Origin: Pseudonocardia sp.
GTDB lineage: Bacteria; Actinomycetota; Actinomycetes; Mycobacteriales; Pseudonocardiaceae
Assembly: GCA_030147065.1 (NCBI GenBank)
Contig: JASLAP010000464.1
Coordinates: forward strand, 1 to 23,664
Length of the DNA stretch: 23,664 bases
Reading direction: 5' to 3'
Shown here: positions 8,110-15,377 of the stretch, in pieces
Numbering within the stretch: position 1 is the stretch's first letter
Layout of the letters: every line of letters begins with the position of its first letter
The notes under the pieces: model-generated
Told to the model about the DNA's origin: nothing
Databases searched by the model: none
What the model saw: only the letters and a program-made list of their open reading frames with translations
Translations under genes and position numbers: made by a program

Positions 8110-8748
8110 TCAGCGGTCGGCGGGTGGCGGCGAGGTCAGCAGCACCGGCCGCGGGGAGCGCGCCGCCAACTGCTCGGCCACGCTGCCCAGCACCTCGTTC
8201 GACCGGCCGCTGCCGTGCCGGCCGACCACCACCACGTCGACGTCCTCGGTCTCGGCGAGGTCGAGCAGCGCACGAGTGGGTTGGCCGGCCGCCACGTCGG
8301 TGTCGACGGTGGTGGCGGACAGCCAGCCGGCGCGGTCGGCGAGCAGTTCCGCGGCCCGCCGCCGCGCCTCGTCGTCGCCGCGCTCAGCGGCGTCGGCGTC
8401 GATCACCGCGGCCAGGATGATGCGGTCGGCGCCGGTGGCGACCAGCCGGCCGGCGTCCCGCACGGCCTGGTCCGACCCGGGGGATCCGTCCACGCCGACC
8501 AGGACCGCGGTGCCCGTCGGGGCCGGGCCGGTCCGGGCCGGCGTCCGGGCCGCGGAGGTGTGCTGCACCGTCCGGCTGCCCCGCCACGCCCGTTCGGCCG
8601 CGATCGGCACGAAGAGCGGTCCCAGGATCGCGCCGATGATGTACCAGCTCGGGTCGTGGTGGCCGCGCCGGGCGAGCAGCAGGATCACGGCCAGGATGCC
8701 CGTTCCGACCCAGGCGACGGCCGCAGCGGTCCACAGCAGAGCAGTCAC
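8110..8748 (-). CDS. Membrane-anchored universal stress protein (UspA domain)
   Basis: The 212-residue protein starts with two hydrophobic helices (about 3-26 and 33-51), then a linker, then one UspA domain (about 78-208). The domain opens with VLVGVDGSPGSDQAV and has the nucleotide-loop segment VVVGRHGSGRSNEVLGSV. That loop matches the ATP-binding Usp pattern G-x2-G-x9-G(S/T), but only eight residues separate the second Gly from Gly-Ser, so nucleotide binding is plausible rather than certain. The GTG start at 8748 is supported by the frame and hydrophobic N terminus; the nearest GGAG (8769-8772) is 20 bases away with a hairpin between. The gene sits between two Mrp modules, 46 bases from one and 9 from the other, suggesting a sensor or regulator of these complexes (inference). 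Confidence 0.9.
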   Translation of the reverse strand: MTALLWTAAAVAWVGTGILAVILLLARRGHHDPSWYIIGAILGPLFVPIAAERAWRGSRTVQHTSAARTPARTGPAPTGTAVLVGVDGSPGSDQAVRDAGRLVATGADRIILAAVIDADAAERGDDEARRRAAELLADRAGWLSATTVDTDVAAGQPTRALLDLAETEDVDVVVVGRHGSGRSNEVLGSVAEQLAARSPRPVLLTSPPPADR

Positions 8749-8749
8749 A

Positions 8750-8766
8750 CCCGGGAGCTACCCGGG
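8750..8766 (-). promoter_or_regulatory. Small hairpin between Shine-Dalgarno and start of the stress-protein gene
   Basis: Two CCCGGG arms around a 5-base loop lie between the mrpG stop and the GTG start at 8748. The likely GGAG (8769-8772) is 20 bases from the start, but folding this stem would bring the two close together. It could tune translation or act as a partial terminator between the two Mrp modules. The effect is inferred. Confidence 0.35.
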
Positions 8767-8794
8767 GTCTCCTGCGGGCAAACCGACAAACCGG

Positions 8795-9100
8795 TCATAC
8801 GGTGTGTTCCCGGTCGTCCTCCTGGTCCGGGCTCGAGCGGTGGGCGGCCCGCCCCACCACCTGGCTCAGCACCGGGACGGTGACCACCAGGGCGACGAAG
8901 ACGAGGACCAGCACCGCGATCTCCCCGCCGTCCTCGGCGACGAGCGCGGCCCCCACCAGCAGCACGCCGACGCCGGCCGCCTGCAGCTTGGTCGCTGCCT
9001 GCAGCCGCGACAGCGTGTCCGGGAAGCGCAGCACGCCCAGCCCGGCCAGCATGGCCAGCAGCGACCCCAGCACCAGCAGGACCCCGGACAGGACGTTCAC
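8795..9100 (-). CDS. mrpG: Mrp antiporter subunit G, module 2
   Basis: A 101-residue membrane protein of three helices. The MnhG signature GVLRFPDTLSRLQAATKLQAAG (22-43) is closer to the canonical form than in the module 1 copy. The GTG start at 9100 overlaps the mrpF stop (GTGA). The C terminus is a charged tail (DQEDDREH). It is the last gene of this Mrp set and is followed after 46 bases by the stress-protein gene. Confidence 0.93.
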   Translation of the reverse strand: MNVLSGVLLVLGSLLAMLAGLGVLRFPDTLSRLQAATKLQAAGVGVLLVGAALVAEDGGEIAVLVLVFVALVVTVPVLSQVVGRAAHRSSPDQEDDREHTV

Positions 9101-9366
9101 CGTCGCCTCCGCTCGACCAGCCGGGCCACGCTCGCCGAGCCCGCGAAGGCCAGCAGCGCGATCACCAGCAGCACCACCACGTTCAGCTCGGCCTGCGGGC
9201 CGGCGAACCGCACCACGATCCCGGCCGCGACCACGACCAGGAAGACGTCCAGGGCGACCACCCGGTCCAGGGCGGTCGGTCCGAGCACGGCCCGGATCAG
9301 GCAGAACACCCCGGCGAGGCCGAGCAGGACCAGCGAGATCGTGACGAACACCTCGGGCGGGTTCAC
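9097..9366 (-). CDS. mrpF: Mrp antiporter subunit F, module 2
   Basis: An 89-residue three-helix protein with the MrpF signature GPTALDRVVALDVF (29-42). The GTG start at 9366 overlaps the mrpE stop, and the stop overlaps the mrpG start, both by four bases. The C terminus ends in a basic VERRRR tail, consistent with the positive-inside rule for a cytoplasmic end. Confidence 0.93.
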   Translation of the reverse strand: MNPPEVFVTISLVLLGLAGVFCLIRAVLGPTALDRVVALDVFLVVVAAGIVVRFAGPQAELNVVVLLVIALLAFAGSASVARLVERRRR

Positions 9367-9887
9367 CGGGGGTCACCACCCTGCAGGGCCTGCACCAGTC
9401 GCGTCGTCATGCGCTGCAGCTCGACCCGGGACTGCTCGACGTCGGTCACCGGCAGCGTGTGGACCAGCAACTCGCCGCGCTCGGCGTCGATCTCCACGAC
9501 CATCGTGCCGGGGCTGATGGTGATCATCGACGAGGTCACCACGAGGACCTCCGCGCTCGCGCCGGGTGCGTGCACCACGATCAGTTCGCTGCGGGTGGCC
9601 CGCCCGGTCCACAGCGCCGCCCAGGCCACCGTCACCGTGGAGCGGGCGATGTCCAGCGCCACCCAGCCCAGGGCGGCGAGCAGCCGCCCGGGACGGGCCC
9701 CGGCACCCAGCGGCATCGCCGGTTGCGGGACGGTCGCGACCAGCAGCACACCGAGCCCCAGTCCGCCGAGGACGACGAGCGGGCTCAGGCTGCCCCACAG
9801 CATCACCCAGATCACGGCCAGCAGCAGTACGGCCGCGGCCCACCCGATGAACCGCCCTGGTCGTCGGGCCGCCCGGTCAGCCATCAC
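9363..9887 (-). CDS. mrpE: Mrp antiporter subunit E, module 2, full length
   Basis: The 174-residue product has the full MrpE plan: two N-terminal helices (about 13-31 and 33-52), a third membrane-associated helix (68-92), and the soluble domain with VTSSMITISPGTMVVEID (117-134). The start is GTG at 9887 or the adjacent ATG at 9884; both overlap the end of mrpD (by 11 or 8 bases) and differ by one residue. It provides the reference for the shortened module 1 copy. Confidence 0.93.
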   Translation of the reverse strand: MMADRAARRPGRFIGWAAAVLLLAVIWVMLWGSLSPLVVLGGLGLGVLLVATVPQPAMPLGAGARPGRLLAALGWVALDIARSTVTVAWAALWTGRATRSELIVVHAPGASAEVLVVTSSMITISPGTMVVEIDAERGELLVHTLPVTDVEQSRVELQRMTTRLVQALQGGDPR

Positions 9888-11403
9888 CCAGCACCGCCTC
9901 GACGTAGACGTCGCGGGTGGTGACGTCCACCGCGGCGCGTTCGGTGAGCGCCTGCACCGGGCCGGCGAACACGGTGATCGCGAGGCCGGCGGCGATCAGC
10001 ACGGCGGTCGCCCCGACCATCCCGGCCGGGACCCGCTCCCGGGTGCCGACCAGGACCGCGTCCCGGGCGTCCCGGTCGGGGACGACGGGGGCGGGGGCAC
10101 CCCAGAAGGCCCTGGTCCAGACCAGGCCCATGGCCCGCACGGTGAGCAGGCTGGCCAGGATCACCACCGCGGCGCCGAGGAGCACGGCGGTGCCCTGGTC
10201 GGGGGCGGAGACCAGCAGCGCGATCTTGGCCAGGAAGCCGGAGAACGGCGGGATGCCGGCCAGGCTCATCGCCGGCACCGCGAACAGCACCCCGATCAGC
10301 GGGCTGATCCGGGCCAGCCCGCCGAGCCGCTCCAGCGACACCGTGCCGGTCCGCCGCTCGATGATGCCGCTGACCAGGAACAGCGCGGCCTGGGCGAGGA
10401 TGTGGTGCACCGTGTAGAAGATCGCCCCGGCCACCCCGGCCGCGGTGAACACCCCGAGTCCGAACAGCATGAAGCCGATGTGCCCGACGAGCACGAACGA
10501 CAGCATCCGGTTGAGGTCGGTCTGCACCAGCGCGCCGAGCATCCCGACCAGCATGGTCAGCACGGCCAGCACCAGCAGCGGCCCGGCCGCCGACCCCTCG
10601 GGGAACAGCAGCGTCTGCGACCGGATGATCGCGTACACCCCGACCTTGGTGAGCAGCCCGGCGAACACCGCGGTGACCGGCGACGGCGCCGACGGGTAGC
10701 TGTCGGGCAGCCACGCGTGCAGCGGCACCGCCGCCGCCTTGATCGAGAACACCACGAGCAGCATCGCCCCGAGCACCTGGCGCAGCCCCGGGTCCAGCTC
10801 GGCCAGCCGGCCGGACAGGTCGGCCATGTTGACCGTGCCGGTGGCCGCGTAGATCACCGCGACCGACACCAGGAACAGGATGGAGCCGGTCAGGCTGACC
10901 AGGATGTAGGTGCTGCCGGCGCGCACCCGCTCGGCCGTGCCGCCGATGGTCACCAGCACGTAGCTGGCGGTGAGCAGCATCTCGAAGCCGACGAACAGGG
11001 TGAACAGGTCCCCGGTGAGGAACGACAGGCAGACCCCGGCGGTGAGGATCAGGTAGGCGGGGTGGAACACGGTGGCCGGGAAGCCGCCGCCGGGGTCGGA
11101 GGCGCTCTGCGCGATCGCGTAGACCAGCACCACCAGCAGCACCGTCACCGCGACCACCAGCAACAGCGCCGACAGCCGGTCGGCGACCAGGGCGATCCCC
11201 AGGTTCGCCGGCCAGCTGCCCAGCCGCACCACCTGCGGGCCGGCCCGGTCGGCCAGCACGAGCAGGGCGATCGCGCAGCCGAGCACGCTCGCGAGGACCA
11301 CCGCGGACAGCACCCGCAGCGCGGCCGTGTAGCGACCGATCAGCAGGGCGCCGGCGGCGCCGGCCAGCGGCAGCACCACCGGCAGCGTCACGAGCGGGTT
11401 CAC
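9877..11403 (-). CDS. mrpD: Mrp antiporter subunit D, module 2
   Basis: A 508-residue NuoM/N-like subunit. Conserved charges are Glu141 (LFVGFEMLLTASYVL), Lys222 (FSIKAAAVPLHAWLP), Lys253 (GLLTKVGVYAIIR) and Lys393 (SGFLAKIALL). In the helix where module 1 MrpD has Lys331, this copy has Gln338 (VHHILAQAALFLVSGIIE) preceded by a His pair; the same substitution may be common in actinobacterial relatives. The motif VWTRAFWG near 428-435 marks MrpD. The GTG at 11403 overlaps the mrpC stop. Confidence 0.95.
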   Translation of the reverse strand: MNPLVTLPVVLPLAGAAGALLIGRYTAALRVLSAVVLASVLGCAIALLVLADRAGPQVVRLGSWPANLGIALVADRLSALLLVVAVTVLLVVLVYAIAQSASDPGGGFPATVFHPAYLILTAGVCLSFLTGDLFTLFVGFEMLLTASYVLVTIGGTAERVRAGSTYILVSLTGSILFLVSVAVIYAATGTVNMADLSGRLAELDPGLRQVLGAMLLVVFSIKAAAVPLHAWLPDSYPSAPSPVTAVFAGLLTKVGVYAIIRSQTLLFPEGSAAGPLLVLAVLTMLVGMLGALVQTDLNRMLSFVLVGHIGFMLFGLGVFTAAGVAGAIFYTVHHILAQAALFLVSGIIERRTGTVSLERLGGLARISPLIGVLFAVPAMSLAGIPPFSGFLAKIALLVSAPDQGTAVLLGAAVVILASLLTVRAMGLVWTRAFWGAPAPVVPDRDARDAVLVGTRERVPAGMVGATAVLIAAGLAITVFAGPVQALTERAAVDVTTRDVYVEAVLGDG

Positions 11404-11780
11404 CGGTCGTCCTCCGGTTCCTCACGGGCCGCGGCGAGCCGCCGGTCCTCGGGGTCGTCGGGCACCGAGTCGCTGCCGGTGGTGACCCACAGCCGGTGCA
11501 CCAGGGCCAGCAGCAGCACGGTCACCCCGAAGGTGATGACGATGGCGGTCAGCGCGAACGCCTGCACCAGCGGGTCGGCCAGGTCCTCGGGCGCGCCCTC
11601 GCCCACCACCGGCGGCGCCACCGCCGGGCCGCCGGCGAGCAGCAGCAGCAGGTTGGCCGCGTGCCCGAGGATGACGAAGCCCACCACCGCGCGGACCAGG
11701 GCCCGGCTGGTGAGCAGGACGAACCCGACGGCCACCAGCCCGGCCACGACCACGGCCAGGGCCACGCTCGTGCCGGTCAC
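11400..11780 (-). CDS. mrpC: Mrp antiporter subunit C, module 2
   Basis: A 126-residue NuoK-like three-helix protein with VGFVILGHAANLLLLLAGG (33-51) and DPLVQAFALTAIVITFGVT (about 68-86). The tail after about residue 97 is acidic and hydrophilic. The GTG at 11780 overlaps the mrpB stop (GTGA), and the stop overlaps the mrpD start. Confidence 0.94.
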   Translation of the reverse strand: MTGTSVALAVVVAGLVAVGFVLLTSRALVRAVVGFVILGHAANLLLLLAGGPAVAPPVVGEGAPEDLADPLVQAFALTAIVITFGVTVLLLALVHRLWVTTGSDSVPDDPEDRRLAAAREEPEDDR

Positions 11781-12319
11781 CGCAGCTCCCGCCCTTCCGG
11801 GGCCCGCACTTCCGGTGCGCCGTACACGCCCAGCAGCCGCAGCACCTCGATGGCGGCCCCGGTGACCAGCAGGTAGATCGCGGCGTCCAGGAGAACCGAG
11901 CTGGTCAGCGAGATCTCGCCCAGCACCGGGACCGCCACGCTGAGGTAGCCGCTGGTGAGCAGCGGTGCGCCGACCAGCCAGGGCGCGGCCCCGGTGAGCA
12001 GGGCCAGCAGCAGCCCGACCCCCATCAGCAGTCCGGGGTCGAACGGGGCCACGGTGCGCAGCTCCCGCGGACCGCCGGCGATGTAGCGCAGGGTGAACGC
12101 GGTGCCGGCGACCAGCCCGCCGGCGAACCCGCCGCCGGTGTCGTAGTGCCCGACCAGCAGCAGGTACACCGACAGCAGCAGGATGCTGCGGAACAGCAGC
12201 CGCGCGGCGATCTCCAGCGGCAGCGAGCGGCCCTCCTCGCCCTGCTCGCGACCGGTGAGCAGCCAGCGGTCCTGGGGTGGCGCGCCGGGCCCGTCCGCGG
12301 TGTCGTCGGTCCCCGTCAT
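11777..12319 (-). CDS. mrpB: Mrp antiporter subunit B, module 2
   Basis: A 180-residue protein with a polar N-terminal extension of about 35 residues followed by four helices of the MnhB domain. The hallmark is VGHYDTGGGFAGGLVAGTAF (56-75), with Asp-Thr where the fused copy has Glu-Pro before GGGF. The ATG at 12319 overlaps the mrpA stop (ATGA). It matches residues about 768-900 of the fused protein of module 1, which shows that the fusion joined exactly these two neighbouring genes. Confidence 0.94.
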   Translation of the reverse strand: MTGTDDTADGPGAPPQDRWLLTGREQGEEGRSLPLEIAARLLFRSILLLSVYLLLVGHYDTGGGFAGGLVAGTAFTLRYIAGGPRELRTVAPFDPGLLMGVGLLLALLTGAAPWLVGAPLLTSGYLSVAVPVLGEISLTSSVLLDAAIYLLVTGAAIEVLRLLGVYGAPEVRAPEGRELR

Positions 12320-14682
12320 CGGGTCACGTCCTCCTCCAGGGCCGACATCGGCTCGTCGTCGGGGGCGGTGGGCGCGTCGCGGCGGCTGACCAGCACCAGG
12401 CTCGCCACCCCGACGATCGCCACCAGCAGCACCGAGACCTCGCCGATGGTGTCCAGCGCCCGGATGTCGACCAGGATCGCGGCCACCGCGTTCGGCGCGT
12501 GCGCCTCCGGCTCGGCCACCGCCAGGATCTCCGGTGCCGCACCGGAGTTCGTCCGGGCCGTGGCGGCGACCAGCCCGAGCCCGCCGACCAGCGCACCGAG
12601 GCCGCACGCCACCACGGCCCGGACCACCCGGCGCGAGGTGCCCGCCTGCGCGTCGGTGCTCTGCTCGGGCAGCCGGCGCAGCACGAGCACGAAGGCCACC
12701 AGCGTCAGCGTCTCCACCAGCAGCTGGGTCAGGGCCAGGTCGGGGGCGTAGCGCAGGACGAACAGCCCGGCGACGCCGTAGCCGACCATCCCGAGCATGA
12801 TCACCATCGCCAGCCGGCGCTTGATCATGATCACGGCCACCCCGGAGGCGAGGACCAGCACGCCCAGCGCGGCCTCGGCCGCGCTCGCGTACGGCGCCGG
12901 CGCGACCACGCTGCCCGTCGTTCCGTCCAGCAGGGCCCGCACCAGCGCCGTCCCGGGCAGCACCAGCGTGGTGACACCGATGAGCAGCAGGTAGACCGGG
13001 GGCGAGCCGGCCTGGATGGTGACCGTGACCGCCCGGGCGACCCGGCGCACCCCGGCGAGGAGCGCGTCGTAGCCGCGGTCGACGTCCAGCGCCCGCGGCA
13101 GCACGGACCCGACCCGGTCCTGGACCGCGCCGACCGGCCGGCGGGCCAGGTACAGCCCGATGCCGAGCGCGAAGGTCACCGCCGACAGACCGAGCGCGGG
13201 ACCGAGCCCGTGCCAGAGCGCGATGTGGTGGTCGGGCTCGTCGCCCGGCCGCACCGGGAACCGGTCGGCCCAGCCGGCGGCCAGCGCGTCGACCGGGACG
13301 GTCCACAGCCCGAGCAGCAGGCCCCCTGCCGCCAGCGGCACCACCGGCCCGGCGAAGCCCCACGGGGTGCCCGGCATCTCGTGCCCGGCGCGCACCGGGC
13401 CGGCGAACACCGCGAGCACCAGCCGCAACGAGTAGGCCACGGTGAACGCCGAACCGATGACCAGGCCCGCCAGCACCGCCGCCCCGGCCGGGCCGCCGTG
13501 CAGGAACGCCTCGTAGGCGGACTCCTTCGCGGCCCAGCCCAGCAACCCGGGCACCCCGGCGAGCGAGGCCGCCGACAGCGCGGTGAGCACCGCGAGGCCG
13601 GGGGCGCGGTGGCGCAGGCCGCCGAGCTCGCGCAGGTCGCGGGTGCCCGTCTCGTGGTCGACGGCCCCGGCGACGAAGAACAGCCCCGCCTTGGCCAGCC
13701 CGTGGGCCAGCAGCAGCGCCACCCCGGCCAACGCGGCGGTGCGCCCGCCCTCGCCGAGCAGCACCATCAGGAATCCGAGCTGGCTCACCGTGCTGAACGC
13801 GAGCAGCCGCTTGAGGTCGGTCTGGCGCAGCGCCCGCCAGCCGCCGACGAGCAGCGTGGCCACCCCGGCGACGAGCACCAGCGGTCGCCACAGCGGCGCC
13901 TCGGCGAACCCCGGGGCGAGCCGGCCGACCAGGTAGATGCCGGCGTTGACCATGGCCGCGGCGTGCAGGAACGCGCTCACCGGGGTCGGGGCCACCATGG
14001 CCGCGGGCAGCCACCCGTGGAAGGGCACCTGGGCGGACTTGGTGAAAGCGCCGAACAGCACGCACACCAGGGCCACGGTCACCAGCGGCCCGTCCGGCGG
14101 GTCGGCCACCAGCTCCGAGATCCGGTAGGTACCGGCGGTCTCGCCGAGGATGATGAACCCGAGCAGCATTGTCAGGCCGCCGGCGGTGGTGGTGAGCAGC
14201 GCCTGGGTCGCCTTCCGGCGGGCCTCCTCGGCCTCGTCGGAGTGCCCGATCAGGATGAACGAGCTGACCGTGGTGAGCTCCCAGAACACGAACAGCGACA
14301 GCAGGTCGTCGGCCAGCACCAGGCCGAGCATCGCGCCGGTGAACGCGACCAGCGCCGCGGCCGTCCGGCCCGGTCGCTCACCGGCGAAGTAGGCCCGCGA
14401 GTACACCGCCACCAGCACGCCGATGCCGGCCACCAGCAGGGTCATCGCCGCCGACAGCGGGTCGATGCGGAAGGCCAGGTCCAGCCCCCAGCCGGGGACC
14501 CAGGCGACCGACTCGGCGACGTCGCGACCGGCCAGCACGTCGGGCAGGTGGATCACCAGGTACCCGAGCGCCAGGGCCGGCGGCACCGCGCCGAGCAGGA
14601 AGCCGCGCGAGCCGTAGCGCCCGACGACGGGTGCCATGACCAACGCGACGACCCCGTGCAGCAGCACGAGCAGCAGCATCAT
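12316..14682 (-). CDS. mrpA: Mrp antiporter subunit A, module 2 (unfused)
   Basis: A 788-residue NuoL-like subunit with the MrpA C-terminal extension. Key residues are Glu135 (FVFWELTTVSSF), Lys215 (AFTKSAQVPFHGWLP), Lys331 (HGLAKAGLFFVAG), Lys386 (GWAAKESAY) and Glu657 in APDLALTQLLVETLT. The position of Lys249 in the other copy is Asn246 here (HAAAMVNAGIYLV). ILVDIRALDTIGE (736-748) is the MrpA C-terminal signature. The start is ATG at 14682 (a second ATG follows directly), with a weak GGTGG upstream. It heads the gene run; a divergent promoter region separates it from the carbonic-anhydrase-like gene. Confidence 0.95.
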   Translation of the reverse strand: MMLLLVLLHGVVALVMAPVVGRYGSRGFLLGAVPPALALGYLVIHLPDVLAGRDVAESVAWVPGWGLDLAFRIDPLSAAMTLLVAGIGVLVAVYSRAYFAGERPGRTAAALVAFTGAMLGLVLADDLLSLFVFWELTTVSSFILIGHSDEAEEARRKATQALLTTTAGGLTMLLGFIILGETAGTYRISELVADPPDGPLVTVALVCVLFGAFTKSAQVPFHGWLPAAMVAPTPVSAFLHAAAMVNAGIYLVGRLAPGFAEAPLWRPLVLVAGVATLLVGGWRALRQTDLKRLLAFSTVSQLGFLMVLLGEGGRTAALAGVALLLAHGLAKAGLFFVAGAVDHETGTRDLRELGGLRHRAPGLAVLTALSAASLAGVPGLLGWAAKESAYEAFLHGGPAGAAVLAGLVIGSAFTVAYSLRLVLAVFAGPVRAGHEMPGTPWGFAGPVVPLAAGGLLLGLWTVPVDALAAGWADRFPVRPGDEPDHHIALWHGLGPALGLSAVTFALGIGLYLARRPVGAVQDRVGSVLPRALDVDRGYDALLAGVRRVARAVTVTIQAGSPPVYLLLIGVTTLVLPGTALVRALLDGTTGSVVAPAPYASAAEAALGVLVLASGVAVIMIKRRLAMVIMLGMVGYGVAGLFVLRYAPDLALTQLLVETLTLVAFVLVLRRLPEQSTDAQAGTSRRVVRAVVACGLGALVGGLGLVAATARTNSGAAPEILAVAEPEAHAPNAVAAILVDIRALDTIGEVSVLLVAIVGVASLVLVSRRDAPTAPDDEPMSALEEDVTR

Positions 14683-14743
14683 GCGACCACCGTCGGCGCC
14701 GGACGGGCCGCATCGGGGGCCGCGGGGGAATCGGGCACGCCGG

Positions 14744-14777
14744 ACCGTACCTGACTGCAGGCACGCCGACCGGTTCC
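14744..14777 (-). promoter_or_regulatory. Candidate promoter of the Mrp gene run
   Basis: In the 133-base divergent gap, the minus strand has a TACGGT box (14749-14744) that fits the actinobacterial TANNNT -10 pattern, about 60 bases before mrpA. A GGAAC (14777-14773) followed after 16 bases by AGTC also resembles a weak ECF sigma site. No TTGACA-like -35 fits the TACGGT box. Both are pattern guesses. Confidence 0.3.
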
Positions 14778-14801
14778 GATCGGGGTGTCGGCGCCGCCCC
14801 G

Positions 14802-14807
14802 TAGGCT
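14802..14807 (+). promoter_or_regulatory. Candidate -10 box, leaderless start of the carbonic-anhydrase-like gene
   Basis: TAGGCT lies 8 bases before the GTG at 14816. A start of transcription 6-8 bases downstream would fall at or next to the GTG, giving a leaderless mRNA, which is frequent in actinobacteria. There is no Shine-Dalgarno sequence in front of this GTG, which fits. Confidence 0.45.
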
Positions 14808-14815
14808 TACCGGCC

Positions 14816-15352
14816 GTGCCCGTCTACGCGCTCGGCGACGTCGAACCCGACATCCACCCCGACGCCTACGTCCACCCCGACGCGGTGGTCATCGGCAACG
14901 TCTCGATCGGGGCGGAGGCCTCGGTCTGGCCCACCGCGGTGCTCCGCGGCGACGACGGCCGCATCGAGGTCGGCGCCCGGACCAGCATCCAGGACGGCTC
15001 CATCATCCACTGCACGCCGATCCACCCCACGGTCATCGGGGCCGGGGTGACAGTCGGGCACAACGTGCACATCGAGGGCGCCACGATCGGCGACGGCGCG
15101 CTGGTGTCGTCGGGATCGGTGGTGCTCAACGGGGCCACCATCGGCGCCGGGGCGGTGGTCGCCGCGGGCGCGGTGGTCTCCCCGGAAGTCGAGGTGCCGC
15201 CGTACCGGATGGCCCTCGGCGTGCCGGCCCGGGTCCGCGAGGGCTACCAGGTCCCCGAGGGCTACTACGACCTCGCCGTGCAGTCCTACGTGCAGCGCGG
15301 CAAGCGGTTCCGCGCCGAGCTGCGCCCGCTGCCCGACCCACCCACCGCATGA
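14816..15352 (+). CDS. Gamma-carbonic-anhydrase-like hexapeptide repeat protein
   Basis: A 178-residue left-handed beta-helix protein. Repeated hexapeptides (for example VIGNVSIGAEASVW, TVIGAGVTVGHNV, ATIGAGAVVAAGAVV) fill residues about 20-140, followed by a C-terminal helix. Gamma-class residues are visible: Arg44 and Asp46 (LRGDDG), Gln59-Asp60, zinc-ligand candidates His65 and His82. The usual third ligand, five residues after the Gly-His histidine, is Glu87 here, with a His at 85 instead (GHNVHIEG). Zinc binding and CO2 hydration are therefore uncertain. GTG at 14816 was chosen because the fold starts there and a -10 box sits just upstream. It is probably co-transcribed with ung, 25 bases downstream. 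Confidence 0.88.
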   Translation: MPVYALGDVEPDIHPDAYVHPDAVVIGNVSIGAEASVWPTAVLRGDDGRIEVGARTSIQDGSIIHCTPIHPTVIGAGVTVGHNVHIEGATIGDGALVSSGSVVLNGATIGAGAVVAAGAVVSPEVEVPPYRMALGVPARVREGYQVPEGYYDLAVQSYVQRGKRFRAELRPLPDPPTA

Positions 15353-15377
15353 CCGACGACCCCGAAGGAGTCTGCTG

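Noticed and set aside
2386..9100. NADH dehydrogenase (complex I) operon
   Set aside because: NuoL/M/N/K-like subunits are present, but the gene order, the MrpB, MrpE, MrpF and MrpG signatures and the absence of nuoA-I/J genes identify Mrp antiporters.
9409..11865. Plus-strand open frame of 818 codons opposite mrpD/mrpC
   Set aside because: Same reason: low-complexity composition, no recognisable domain, and full overlap with well-conserved genes.
12277..14754. Very long plus-strand open frame (825 codons) opposite mrpA/mrpB
   Set aside because: It is the antisense shadow of conserved Mrp genes in high-GC DNA, where stop codons are rare. Its translation is rich in Gln, Gly, Arg and His with no domain pattern.
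14636..14815. Upstream start for the carbonic-anhydrase-like gene at 14636
   Set aside because: It would overlap the divergent mrpA start and adds residues unlike the hexapeptide fold; a -10 box sits directly before the GTG at 14816.
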